From Clostridium sp. (GTDB taxonomy: Bacteria; Bacillota; Clostridia; Acetivibrionales; Acetivibrionaceae), in assembly GCA_012798835.1 (NCBI GenBank), contig JAAZML010000165.1, positions 1-36,734 of the forward strand: a stretch of 36,734 nt of DNA, in the 5' to 3' direction. The notes beneath the pieces are model-generated. The model did not search any database, was not told where the DNA came from, and saw only the letters and a list, made by a program, of their open reading frames with translations. The position numbers and the translations under genes are program-made. Shown piece by piece: positions 28,288 to 36,615 of the stretch. Positions within the stretch are counted from its first letter, which is position 1. Each line of letters begins with the position of its first letter.

Positions 28288-30186
28288 TTATTTGTTGTAG
28301 ATTTTATATACAATCGCAGCCATCTCTGCCCTGGATGCATTACCCTTTGGGTTTATGATCTCTCCTTCCCCAACAACTATACCTTCTTTGACCAAGGTTG
28401 CTACACCTTCAACTGCGTAGGATGCTACTAGGGATTTATCAATAAATCTTTCGATATCGCTATAGTTTCCCCTCTGGGATACTTTTCCCGCTATTTCCAG
28501 CGCATTGGTTGTAAGAACCATCATATCCTGTCTTGTGATCCTCTCCCTTGGGTTGAATTTATTATCGCCAACTCCCGATGTAATGTTAAGCCCTTTTGCA
28601 ATTCCAACGTATTCATAATAATAATCATCTTGGGATATATCATCGAAATTAGAATCCACAATAGCCGATAAGTCAAGTGCCTTTACCAGCAATATCATAA
28701 AATCCGCTCTAGTAATATCCGCTTCGGGTGTGTATGTAGTTTGTGTCGTTCCATTTATTATTCCTTTTGACGCTAGGACTTCAATCTGTTTTTGTGCCCA
28801 TGAATATGGACCTATATCACTGAAAGTCTTATGTATATAACCAACTGCGTACTTACTCAAATGGGAAGTTACGAACGTCACACCGTCAGAATCAAAATCG
28901 TACCTTCCACTTGGCTGAATTACACCACCGCCTTCAGGACTAATATACATAGCCACAATATGCTCATATTCTTCTAGTTCCCATTCATTGGGTACGTAAG
29001 GTATGCATATTTTAATCCGAGCCTCTGGATTGTTCCACTGGATCTTTTCCCCATCAACTAAAATATCTATATCTATTACAGGCCGATTGTCAATAATCTC
29101 CTTTAATCCTTGATTAATTCCCTCTATATCCGATTTTCCTATTACAAATTCGACAGCTAAATCACCTATATCCTGATTTAACACTTCAGGATAATTCATC
29201 ATGTTTGCAGGAATTTCTATACTTCCTAGTACCGTGGATATTAAAATTTTATAATTTTCCTTTGTTTCTGATAAAAATTTCTCAGGCAACTCTAAAGAGT
29301 AATTATCGACATCACCGACTTCTGGGATCCTAAACTCAATAAGTTTTTGTTGCTTACCCCTTACTTGCTCTATAGCATCCTTCAAATCCTCTACCGAAAC
29401 AGAGGCACTTGCTTTCTTTGTATCTGGACTTAGGGAAGGCATAACCTCCACACTATAACCAGGTATATTTGGGGATATTGGTGCTCCGCCGGTAAAGGTT
29501 GGGGTTGGTTCCGGCGTGACGCCTCCATCATGTGTTGGGTTTGGTGTAACCATTTGAGTTGGGGTTGGCAGCGGAGCTGACGTTATGGGGGGGTCTTGTA
29601 TATCGAATTCTATTTTTTCTGGTTGAATTACATCGTAGTCGTATATCCTGCTGGCATCCCAGTTATAAATATATGTTCCGGAAATTGCATTAGGCATATA
29701 TATTGCGTCTTGGAATTTTATGTATGTACTGTGTTTTTTAATTATCTTAAAGCCTACTTTTCCTATTACCCCTGTTTCTTCGGGTTTACCGGAGTTTCTA
29801 TATTCCTCTGCCAATATGTATGTCCCAGAAAAATTAAGCATCCCCGAAGCTAAGTCGTGTTTTTTAAAGAAAATAGGTGAATAAGCACCTTCTTTAAGAA
29901 CTGTACTTCCTATCAAGGGGGAACCGGAACCGTATTCTTCCCCCGTTTCGGGGTTTACAGGAACAAATACATTTTTATCATAGGATATATTCACCTGATA
30001 ACCCATAAAATTTTCGATGTTATTTATTCTAATAGTGGCCGTTAATATATCCCCTATCTCCCCCTTCACAGAATCAAATACAAGTTCTATGCTCGGCGAT
30101 GATACTGCGTAGGTGGAGCCCAGCCCAAAACACAATGCAACCAAAATAACCGATGTCAACAATAAAGCTATCCTTTTATTTACCAT
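28288..30186 (-). CDS. Cohesin-domain protein with three SLH repeats (cell-surface anchor)
   Basis: A signal peptide (about residues 1-28) is followed by a cohesin-like beta-sandwich (about 30-190): SIELVFDSVKGEIGDILTATI at its start and VGFKIIKK near its end. A Pro/Thr linker (about 200-250) leads to an unassigned domain (about 260-450). Three SLH repeats (about 455-632; FSDIGPYSWAQKQIEVLASKGIINGT, then DISQDDYYYEYVGIAKGLNITSG, then IERFIDKSLVASYAVEGVATLVKEGI) should bind the cell wall. Known cohesin-SLH proteins hold dockerin-bearing enzymes on the surface, as in cellulosomes. No dockerin protein is visible in this window. ATG start with AAGGGGGAT upstream. It follows the propeller protein by 117 bp. 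Confidence 0.85.
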   Translation of the reverse strand: MVNKRIALLLTSVILVALCFGLGSTYAVSSPSIELVFDSVKGEIGDILTATIRINNIENFMGYQVNISYDKNVFVPVNPETGEEYGSGSPLIGSTVLKEGAYSPIFFKKHDLASGMLNFSGTYILAEEYRNSGKPEETGVIGKVGFKIIKKHSTYIKFQDAIYMPNAISGTYIYNWDASRIYDYDVIQPEKIEFDIQDPPITSAPLPTPTQMVTPNPTHDGGVTPEPTPTFTGGAPISPNIPGYSVEVMPSLSPDTKKASASVSVEDLKDAIEQVRGKQQKLIEFRIPEVGDVDNYSLELPEKFLSETKENYKILISTVLGSIEIPANMMNYPEVLNQDIGDLAVEFVIGKSDIEGINQGLKEIIDNRPVIDIDILVDGEKIQWNNPEARIKICIPYVPNEWELEEYEHIVAMYISPEGGGVIQPSGRYDFDSDGVTFVTSHLSKYAVGYIHKTFSDIGPYSWAQKQIEVLASKGIINGTTQTTYTPEADITRADFMILLVKALDLSAIVDSNFDDISQDDYYYEYVGIAKGLNITSGVGDNKFNPRERITRQDMMVLTTNALEIAGKVSQRGNYSDIERFIDKSLVASYAVEGVATLVKEGIVVGEGEIINPKGNASRAEMAAIVYKIYNK

Positions 30187-30250
30187 AATTAAAAATCCCC
30201 CTTGTTCGAATTAAATATAGATTGCCTTTTATTTAGACTCTACAAAAATA

Positions 30251-30280
30251 ATTTTACCATCTCGGTCTATGCATGTCCAA
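30251..30280 (-). promoter_or_regulatory. Possible promoter of the cohesin-SLH gene
   Basis: Minus strand TTGGAC (30275-30280), 18 bp, TAAAAT (30251-30256), about 60 nt before the start codon. It would let the gene be expressed apart from the propeller gene upstream. Confidence 0.5.
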
Positions 30281-30303
30281 TTCGCAATATTACATCATTG
30301 AAT

Positions 30304-31638
30304 CTATTTAGTGTTTTTATACACTTTTTTACGATAAAATGCAATTGCACATATAAGGGCTAATAAAACAAAAATAGATATAATTATTTTAATGGCTGTA
30401 TCCCCTGTCTTAGGGTTTTGATTTTCACCTTGATTACTTAAATTCCCTTCATCCCTTTGTATATCAGATAACTGCGTATTGCTTACCGTTAGCGGAAACT
30501 TGGACAATTTTCTATCATATTCAACCCTGATCTTGGCTTCTCCCTCACCGGACGCTTTTAATAACCCTTTTTCATTTATGGAAACTATATTACCCTCTAG
30601 ATCATAACTGGCTTTGTCAGTTATATCAAGCTGTGCTCCATATGGGTAATTAAGAGTAATTTTCAACTGTCTCTCTTGTCCGATAATAATGTTGGGTTCG
30701 CCCAAATCTAGGGTTATTTCCCTCAGATCCTTCCAATCTATACCGTTATGCGATTTTATAATTGCCCCCTCATTCCCTACAATGTAATATCCCTCCTGGG
30801 TTTTGAGTATACCCCTCAGCTCGGATTTTGTTATGCGTTCGCACCCTTCCCAAATAAGTCCATCACCAGATTGGAAAATGCCCCCATCTTGTCCCACTGC
30901 TAAAAAGTTGTTTCCGTCCCAAATTGCCCCAAATAAACATTGTACCCCTTTGCCCTCCGTATCCCTGTTAATCTCACTTTGAGCCCAAACTTTCCTATCG
31001 TCGGAAGTAAATACGGATAGGGAATTCCCAACAATTACATATCTATCCTTTCCCCTAGCAATATCTAAAAACTCAAGCTCGGAATTGGGATCAGACATTA
31101 CAACTTCCCAGCTAACCCCATCAAGAGAGGCTAATATAAGCATATTTTCCCCTACTGCTACGAATTCATCCTCTAGCCATCTCACACTTTTTAAAGATTC
31201 CATAGTTGCCATCCTTGTCTTTGTCCACTCATATCCATTGGTGGATATCAAAACATTCCCCGAACTACCAACGGCAACAAATTGTCCACCATTGCAAGTT
31301 ATGGAACAAATATCCGAATCCGTGTTTGAGTCTGCCTTTAGCCAGCTTACCCCATCTTCGGATGCCAGAATTGTGCCCTCATTTCCCACTGCTACGAATT
31401 GGTTCCTAGCCCATACGATATCATTTAATGTTTGGGTGGTATTGGATTCGCATTTTGACCAACTCTCCCCATCCCAAGATACAATAATAATCCCATTGCT
31501 GCCCACCGCTACATAAGCTCCTGCTTTATTGCAGACAATCCCATTCAACTTTGGATGAGCGGGTTCTTGTGCAAAAGTCGGGAAAGAATAATTTAAAACA
31601 ATCATAATTAGTACAAATAAATATAACATTTTCTTCAT
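30304..31638 (-). CDS. Sortase-anchored seven-bladed propeller protein
   Basis: A signal peptide (residues 1-23, ending FAQ) is followed by seven repeats of about 40 residues with the pattern FVAVGxxGxIxxSxDGxxW (first at about 41, last at about 292), best explained as a seven-bladed BNR/YCF48-like beta-propeller. Residues about 320-395 look like a Big-type Ig-like domain (IGQERQLKITLNYPYGA; SINEKGLLKASGEGEAKIRV). The C-terminus carries NPKTG (408-412), a hydrophobic helix and an RKK tail: a cell-wall sorting signal. No sortase gene is in view. Target unknown; probably a surface adhesion or binding protein. ATG start with AGGAG upstream. Promoter-like TTATTG-18-TAAAAT precedes it. Confidence 0.85.
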   Translation of the reverse strand: MKKMLYLFVLIMIVLNYSFPTFAQEPAHPKLNGIVCNKAGAYVAVGSNGIIIVSWDGESWSKCESNTTQTLNDIVWARNQFVAVGNEGTILASEDGVSWLKADSNTDSDICSITCNGGQFVAVGSSGNVLISTNGYEWTKTRMATMESLKSVRWLEDEFVAVGENMLILASLDGVSWEVVMSDPNSELEFLDIARGKDRYVIVGNSLSVFTSDDRKVWAQSEINRDTEGKGVQCLFGAIWDGNNFLAVGQDGGIFQSGDGLIWEGCERITKSELRGILKTQEGYYIVGNEGAIIKSHNGIDWKDLREITLDLGEPNIIIGQERQLKITLNYPYGAQLDITDKASYDLEGNIVSINEKGLLKASGEGEAKIRVEYDRKLSKFPLTVSNTQLSDIQRDEGNLSNQGENQNPKTGDTAIKIIISIFVLLALICAIAFYRKKVYKNTK

Positions 31639-31881
31639 ATATCAACTCTCCTAAAAATTTTCCTCTTTCTTTAATTTTAACACATTTCAGCGGCAAACAA
31701 TAAGGTTTTGTTTAGAAAAAACTTTTTGGTTTATCGTATATACTTATTTTGTATTTCATTCGACCTTATCTTAACATTGCCCCGTCCATTGGGGAATACT
31801 TATAAGCAAAATATAATAGGGGTTAGTCCACATCCTTGAAAATCGCAATAAAGCAAAGTGGCTTATTTGCATTATAACCTA
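31639..31881. other. Intergenic stretch upstream of the propeller gene and the microproteins
   Basis: Divergent promoter region with no recognisable gene. It contains a CCCC/GGGG hairpin (31781-31795) and an ACATCCTTGAAAAT sequence at 31830-31843 that recurs inverted at 32720-32733. Confidence 0.4.
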
Positions 31882-31910
31882 TTGATTATTACTAAAATGT
31901 GTGATAAAAT
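31882..31910 (+). promoter_or_regulatory. Promoter of the 43-residue membrane protein
   Basis: TTGATT (31882-31887), 17 bp, TAAAAT (31905-31910). The predicted start is about 25 nt upstream of the start codon at 31942. Confidence 0.55.
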
Positions 31911-31941
31911 TTTTATTGTTAATGGGGGTGATGGTTGTAAT

Positions 31942-32073
31942 ATGAATAAATTGACAGCGATTTATTTAATAGGTGCAGTTGGCTTACTAGCTATAGCATA
32001 CTTCTTATTAATGCGTTCCGTTAATAAAAATCTTGAAAATATAAAATCCAAATCTAAAAAAAGAAAAAGATAA
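31942..32073 (+). CDS. 43-residue single-pass membrane protein
   Basis: A short protein with one hydrophobic segment (residues about 5-21, IYLIGAVGLLAIAYFLL) and a strongly basic tail (KSKSKKRKR). By the positive-inside rule the tail should face the cytoplasm. The ATG at 31942 is preceded by GGGGGTGAT; an ATG 84 nt upstream would add an unlikely tail. Own promoter and terminator make it a monocistronic gene. I do not recognise a family; the function is unknown. Confidence 0.7.
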   Translation: MNKLTAIYLIGAVGLLAIAYFLLMRSVNKNLENIKSKSKKRKR

Positions 32074-32081
32074 TTTAACTA

Positions 32082-32119
32082 TAAAGCTTAGGAATCGGGT
32101 TTTCTAAGCTTTATTTTTA
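32082..32119 (+). terminator. Terminator of the 43-residue membrane protein gene
   Basis: Perfect 10-bp stem TAAAGCTTAG/CTAAGCTTTA, 12-nt loop, followed by TTTTTAT. Confidence 0.85.
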
Positions 32120-32177
32120 TCTTCAAAATACTCGGCTACTCCCCACAGATACCCCCTATCCCTATAAAAGGCGTATC

Positions 32178-32206
32178 TTGATATTAATCAAAACCAGTGC
32201 TATAAT
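32178..32206 (+). promoter_or_regulatory. Promoter of the J-like microprotein
   Basis: TTGATA (32178-32183), 17 bp, TATAAT (32201-32206) with an extended TGC directly before the -10. Among the strongest promoters in the window; the leader is about 84 nt. Confidence 0.7.
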
Positions 32207-32296
32207 TAAATTACCAGCTCGTTAAAACAAACTAAACTACACAGTTAAATATATTAGATAATCTTAACATAAAGCATTTTTTAAGGGGGAGTTTTT

Positions 32297-32497
32297 ATGG
32301 AATCAACTCAACGAAACAAACAGCTGCTGACAAAGTTTAACGAGATCCAGGAGGAAATTTTAAAGATCGGTTGGAATGGTATAATACAAAAGTATCATCC
32401 CGATATGAACTGTTTTGATGTAGATCCCTCCAAAACTTTTAAGATGTACAAAAGCATCTACGAAAACATGAAAAAACGCATCATCGTCAATCCCTAG
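32297..32497 (+). CDS. 66-residue protein with a J-domain-like HPD motif
   Basis: Residues about 10-60 resemble helices II and III of a DnaJ J-domain: IIQKYHPDMNCFDVDPSKTFKMYKSIYE. The HPD tripeptide (34-36) is the site that stimulates Hsp70 ATPase in J-proteins. It is too short for a standard J-domain plus any client domain, so it could be a minimal co-chaperone, a regulator, or only a look-alike. ATG start, AAGGGGGAG upstream. Followed by hairpins. Confidence 0.7.
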   Translation: MESTQRNKQLLTKFNEIQEEILKIGWNGIIQKYHPDMNCFDVDPSKTFKMYKSIYENMKKRIIVNP

Positions 32498-32587
32498 CAA
32501 TTATTACAAGATATATAAACAACGTCCAGATATATGTATTCTAAAATATAGCATATATAAGTCATGTGTTTGGAAAATTTCCATAAA

Positions 32588-32657
32588 ATTAAAGGGGCAT
32601 TATAACCCCTTTAATGTGGTCTTACCCATGGAAAGGAACTTAGGTTTTCCTTTCCAT
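32588..32657. terminator. Two inverted repeats after the J-like gene
   Basis: A 10-bp perfect hairpin ATTAAAGGGG/CCCCTTTAAT (32588-32615) and an 11-bp one ATGGAAAGGAA/TTCCTTTCCAT (32628-32657). Neither has a long U-tract, so termination strength is uncertain; they separate the microprotein gene from the convergent YjcZ-like gene. Confidence 0.5.
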
Positions 32658-32767
32658 CTTTATGTACCGTAACCTTATGTATTTTAGAAACTTTAAATCA
32701 TGTTTTTCAATGCGCATCCATTTTCAAGGATGTAGAAGCGTCAAAACACTAGCACAAACATCCAAAA

Positions 32768-32899
32768 TTAGTTTTTACAGCCGTACCCAAAGCCGCCGCC
32801 AAAGATCCCTGGACATAGGCATAAGATAATTATAATAAAGAGAATTATCCATATGCAATCGTTGCCGAATCCTCCGATAAAGCCTCTATCCTCTTCCAT
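32768..32899 (-). CDS. 43-residue YjcZ/SscA-like glycine-rich membrane peptide
   Basis: A hydrophobic stretch (WIILFIIIILCLCP) is followed by GIFGGGFGYGCKN, the composition of the small Gly- and Tyr-rich YjcZ/SscA peptides linked with spore assembly in Bacilli and Clostridia. The start at 32899 has AAAGGTGG 6 nt upstream. It is short and easily missed by gene callers. It lies downstream of the M42 genes on the same strand. Confidence 0.75.
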   Translation of the reverse strand: MEEDRGFIGGFGNDCIWIILFIIIILCLCPGIFGGGFGYGCKN

Positions 32900-33026
32900 G
32901 TAAATCCACCTTTCTTTTTTGATTTGCTAACAATAATATACTATTCTTATTACCCGAAAAGTGTTACAACAATTTATGATTAAGAATAATAGCTGCTTTA
33001 TCAGCCGGATAATTTGCAAAACGGCT

Positions 33027-34007
33027 TTACACAAGCAGAGCCCTAGATAATATCTTTACAGCTCCCTCCATATCCAAAAGATTTGCTACCCCAGCAGGGT
33101 TATTGAGATATCTGCATGGTACGGATATTGCACCTGATGGTATCCCTCCCGCTGTTATGTGTATCGCCCCTGAATCGCATTTTTTTGATTCTTGCACTTC
33201 CAGTTGATACAAAACCCCCATCTCCTTGGCTGAATCCTCTAAAAGCCTTCTAACATCCGGGTGAGATATAATTGATCCGTCTTTTACCTTTACTGCGGGT
33301 CCGCCGCCACACTTTATACCCGAAACATTGCACTTTGGCGTATCTTTGGTCATGGCCGTACCAACCGTTATAGCTATATCAGGCCTTGTACTATATGCCG
33401 CTGGGCCAGCACCCCTGAACCCAAGTTTACCCTGAACTGTAAACACAAAATGGATTTCGTTTTCACCATGGGAATAGCTTTTTATAACTTCCGTAACAAC
33501 CGCACAGCCAATCCTATTTTCTAAAGCTTTAGAAAATACCATATTACCTTGTTTTTTTGCTTCTCCCACAAAGCATGCAGCATCCCCTATCTTCACTAGC
33601 TTACAAGCCTTTTCTGCATCTGTTGCTCCTATATCAATATACATTTTTGAAAGCTCAAGTTCTTTCAAATTTTCCAATTTCCCCTCATGATAAATAATCC
33701 CCTCTATACCATTTTTAAATCGGACCCTTTGGCCGAGGATTTCAAATAAAGATAAATCCCCAATACCTGAAAAACGCAAAAATCCGTCATCTGAAATGTA
33801 CGTTGCCATTATGCCAACCTCATCCATATGGGCAGCCACCATAATTTTTTTACCCTTACCCCTTTTTACAGCAATAAGATTCCCCAGCACATCTACCTTT
33901 ATTTCATCCACACTATCTTTTATTTCCTGCCTTATTTCTTCCCTTATTTCTTCCTCGTTTCCCGAAACACCAAATGCGCCGGAAAATTTTTCAACTAACT
34001 TAAACAT
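33027..34007 (-). CDS. M42-family peptidase paralogue, predicted inactive
   Basis: Clearly homologous in fold and length (326 residues) to M42 aminopeptidases, but key residues differ. The first metal pair is kept (His60, Asp62 in AAHMDEVG). The bridging Asp of ALDDR has become Glu163 (ALENR). The catalytic/metal Glu pair of VQEEVG has become Gly193-Lys194 (VQGKLG). The next acidic ligand is Gly216, and the last His of the YIHSP segment has become Asn302 (YLNNP). Last in a run of three co-directional paralogues. ATG start. It may be a structural or regulatory subunit rather than an enzyme. Confidence 0.9.
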   Translation of the reverse strand: MFKLVEKFSGAFGVSGNEEEIREEIRQEIKDSVDEIKVDVLGNLIAVKRGKGKKIMVAAHMDEVGIMATYISDDGFLRFSGIGDLSLFEILGQRVRFKNGIEGIIYHEGKLENLKELELSKMYIDIGATDAEKACKLVKIGDAACFVGEAKKQGNMVFSKALENRIGCAVVTEVIKSYSHGENEIHFVFTVQGKLGFRGAGPAAYSTRPDIAITVGTAMTKDTPKCNVSGIKCGGGPAVKVKDGSIISHPDVRRLLEDSAKEMGVLYQLEVQESKKCDSGAIHITAGGIPSGAISVPCRYLNNPAGVANLLDMEGAVKILSRALLV

Positions 34008-34081
34008 TCTTTATCCTCCCTTTGTATCACAATTATGCGAAAGACTAGATTTTGCTATTTGTTTGCATATGCATAAAGTAT

Positions 34082-35119
34082 TTAAGCCCTAAAAGCTGTG
34101 ATCAGATCCTTATTTGTATTAAATTCGTTTAATATGGCCTTAGCAAGACTGGTGCAGCTTTCAAAGTCCTTTTTATTTATGACCGATACGGGCGAATGTA
34201 TATACCTACAGGGAACAGATACCGATGCTACGGCAACCCCCCCACGTGCTAATTGGATCCTGCCAGCATCGTTCCCTCCCGTTGTGGTTTGTTTATATTG
34301 CATTGGTATTTTATTTTTTTCGGCAATATTACATATGAATCTAACAAGCCCTTTATTGGGGTATGAAGCCCTATCCATCAAAGTAAGTGCCGGTCCCTGC
34401 CCCATAATTGTTGAATACTCGTGTTTTTCCACACCCGGAATATTAGCACAGGTAGTACCCTCAAAAACTATAGCCAGATCGGGGTTTACCGTATATGCCG
34501 CCACCGTAGCCCCCCTTAAACCAACTTCTTCCTGAACCGTAAAACAGGCATATAAATCAAAATCGTACTCCCCCAAAAGTGTTTCAAGCAATATTGCACA
34601 TCCAACTCGATCATCCAAAGCCTTCGCCTTGATATGGTTTTCTCCAAACTCAGTATATTTACTATAAAACGCTATATATTCACCCAAAGGTGCTAATTTC
34701 TCTGTTTCCTCGTCCTTATCTGTACCAATATCAATATACATATTTTTTAGCTGTATATTTCTCTTTCTTTCAGCTGCGTCCTGCAAATGTATTGGCTTTG
34801 AGCCTATTACGCCCGGGATTTTTTTATCTCCCACCAAAACTCTGTTTCCCGGAAGTATCCTTTCATCAATACCCCCAATACATGAAAATTTAATCATTCC
34901 ATCTTTATAACCTGTTACGATAAATCCCACCTCATCCATATGGGCCGAAAGCATAACCTTATACCCAGGGATTTTGCCCTTTTTATAGCAAATTAAGTTG
35001 CCCATAGAGTCTACGCTAACCTTGTCCACATGGTTATAAGCCCACTTTTTTATAAATTCCCTAACCTCACCTTCATCACCCGATACACCATCTAACTCTG
35101 TTAAATCTCTCAACAGCAT
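34082..35119 (-). CDS. M42-family aminopeptidase
   Basis: Cytosolic co-catalytic metallo-aminopeptidase of the TET type, usually a dodecamer. Metal and catalytic residues are all present: His60 and Asp62 (SAHMDEVG), Asp169 (KALDDR), Glu197-Glu198 (QEEVG), acidic Glu220 and His308 (YIHSP). At 345 residues it is full length. ATG with GGAGG 7 nt upstream; it overlaps the preceding M42 gene by 10 bp, indicating coupled translation. Confidence 0.95.
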   Translation of the reverse strand: MLLRDLTELDGVSGDEGEVREFIKKWAYNHVDKVSVDSMGNLICYKKGKIPGYKVMLSAHMDEVGFIVTGYKDGMIKFSCIGGIDERILPGNRVLVGDKKIPGVIGSKPIHLQDAAERKRNIQLKNMYIDIGTDKDEETEKLAPLGEYIAFYSKYTEFGENHIKAKALDDRVGCAILLETLLGEYDFDLYACFTVQEEVGLRGATVAAYTVNPDLAIVFEGTTCANIPGVEKHEYSTIMGQGPALTLMDRASYPNKGLVRFICNIAEKNKIPMQYKQTTTGGNDAGRIQLARGGVAVASVSVPCRYIHSPVSVINKKDFESCTSLAKAILNEFNTNKDLITAFRA

Positions 35120-36159
35120 ACAAAATCCTCCGTTTCTCTTCCAAGCAATGTAATAAACTCTGCAATAAGTTTTACCGCATTTTTTATGTCAGCCATGTCT
35201 AGTGTTTCGATGACCGTGTGCATATATTTTAGCGGAATTGAAACCAACAGCGTGGGTATACCGGATCTGGAAACTTGTATGGCCCAAGCTTCAGTCCCAG
35301 TATTTCCAGGTTCAACATCAATCTGATGGATAATATCATCGCTTTTTGCCATGTTTATCAACCCTCTTGAAAATTCCTTATGCAGGTTTGGCCCCACCGA
35401 TATAACAGGCCCTTTGCCCAAAATGGACGCCTCTTCTTTTGAAACCCCGGGTATTTTTCCGTGGCATACATCGATTACTATTGCCAAATCTGGTTTTATA
35501 TTATAGGCACAAATATTTGCCCCACGAAGTCCTACTTCCTCCTGCGAGCTTGCAACAAAATAGGTGTCATAATTATGTCTCATTGGCCCAAGTTTATCCA
35601 TTATGCCAATTAGCGTTACCACACCTGCTCGGTTGTCCAGAGATTTTGAGCTTAATTTATTACCCCCAAGGGCAAAGGGCTCTGCCTTAAAGGTTATAAC
35701 ATCCCCCACGGATACATGCCTTTTAAGCTCTGGAGCAGAAAGACCTGTATCCAGGATCAAATCCTCCATCTTAACTGCCTTTTTGGCATCTGCTGGTTTT
35801 AAAAGGTGGGGTGGTGTAGCACCAATCACACCAAAAACATCTTTTTTGCCATGTACCACCACCTCCTGTGCTAAAAGCACCTTGCTGTCAACACCCCCTA
35901 CATTGGATACCCTAATAAACCCTTCATCATCAATACTTTTAACCATTAAACCGATTTCATCTATATGTGCTGAAACCATTACCTTTTTTCCCGTGCCAGG
36001 TTTCCCCTTTTTAAATCCTATAACACTTGAGAATTCATCAATTTCTACATTTTCACAATGTTTTTTGAATATTTTTGCGATATGCTTTGCTAAGTTTTGT
36101 TCATGACCGGAAATTCCAGGATATATACTGATATCCTTAAGTATACTAATATAATCCAT
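35110..36159 (-). CDS. M42-family aminopeptidase
   Basis: Same family as the neighbouring gene, with a complete active site: His65 and Asp67 (SAHIDEIG), Asp175 (KSLDNR), Glu207-Glu208 (SQEEVG), Asp230 (VIDVCHG) and His314 (YMHTV). 349 residues. ATG with GGGGTGA upstream. First gene of a three-gene M42 unit. Specificity (glutamyl, leucyl or other) cannot be read from the sequence. Confidence 0.95.
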   Translation of the reverse strand: MDYISILKDISIYPGISGHEQNLAKHIAKIFKKHCENVEIDEFSSVIGFKKGKPGTGKKVMVSAHIDEIGLMVKSIDDEGFIRVSNVGGVDSKVLLAQEVVVHGKKDVFGVIGATPPHLLKPADAKKAVKMEDLILDTGLSAPELKRHVSVGDVITFKAEPFALGGNKLSSKSLDNRAGVVTLIGIMDKLGPMRHNYDTYFVASSQEEVGLRGANICAYNIKPDLAIVIDVCHGKIPGVSKEEASILGKGPVISVGPNLHKEFSRGLINMAKSDDIIHQIDVEPGNTGTEAWAIQVSRSGIPTLLVSIPLKYMHTVIETLDMADIKNAVKLIAEFITLLGRETEDFVCC

Positions 36160-36615
36160 TCATTCACCCCATCAAAAATATTTTTTAAATCTTTCTTATA
36201 GGTTATAACAAACTCACTTTTTTTTCTAGGGAAAGTCAGAAATAACTTTTCAGGCCGGCGCTCCTTAATCTAAAACTCCCTATCCTTACATCAATTGTAT
36301 AATATGTATTCTCGTTTGAATTAATGTACATCTTCCGTAATACCATAGACCCTTGTGGAATATTAGCTGTAAAATATATAGTAAGTTTTTTTCTTAAAAC
36401 TATTGACTTATATATTCATTTGCATTATACTAATCAATGTTGTTAAAAATCGTTCTATGGCGATTGTGATTGCTTTTACTCGCATTATCTGGATTTAGGG
36501 CGCTTGGTTACTACCAAATATAGCAGGTCAATCACTTATTGCTATGAACATTACTCAGTATGGGGTTATACAACGACCCTTTATCCTTAGAAGGATAAAC
36601 CATTAGATATTACTG
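36160..36615. other. Intergenic region between the M42 operon and the tRNA cluster
   Basis: No protein-like frame of useful length. It holds a sigma-A promoter at 36403-36431 for the tRNAs, a perfect 7-bp hairpin TTTATCC/GGATAAA (36580-36599) just before the first tRNA, and an AT-rich region where the M42 promoter must lie. Confidence 0.5.
36403..36431 (+). promoter_or_regulatory. Promoter of the tRNA cluster
   Basis: TTGACT (36403-36408), 17 bp, TATACT (36426-36431). The start is predicted near 36438, so the precursor would carry a 5' leader of about 175 nt, far longer than those of the two other tRNAs here. Confidence 0.65.

Noticed and set aside
31830-32733. 14-bp perfect inverted repeat (ACATCCTTGAAAAT / ATTTTCAAGGATGT) flanking the two small plus-strand genes, like the ends of a mobile element.
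   Set aside because: There is no transposase or target-site duplication. A rough estimate from base composition gives close to one such pair by chance among 1-kb-spaced sites in a window of this size.
36541-36603. A 20-codon plus-strand frame starting at 36544 and ending just before the CAT tRNA, considered as a leader peptide.
   Set aside because: No ribosome binding site at proper spacing, no codon bias toward the adjacent tRNAs, and it lies inside a stable-RNA precursor.
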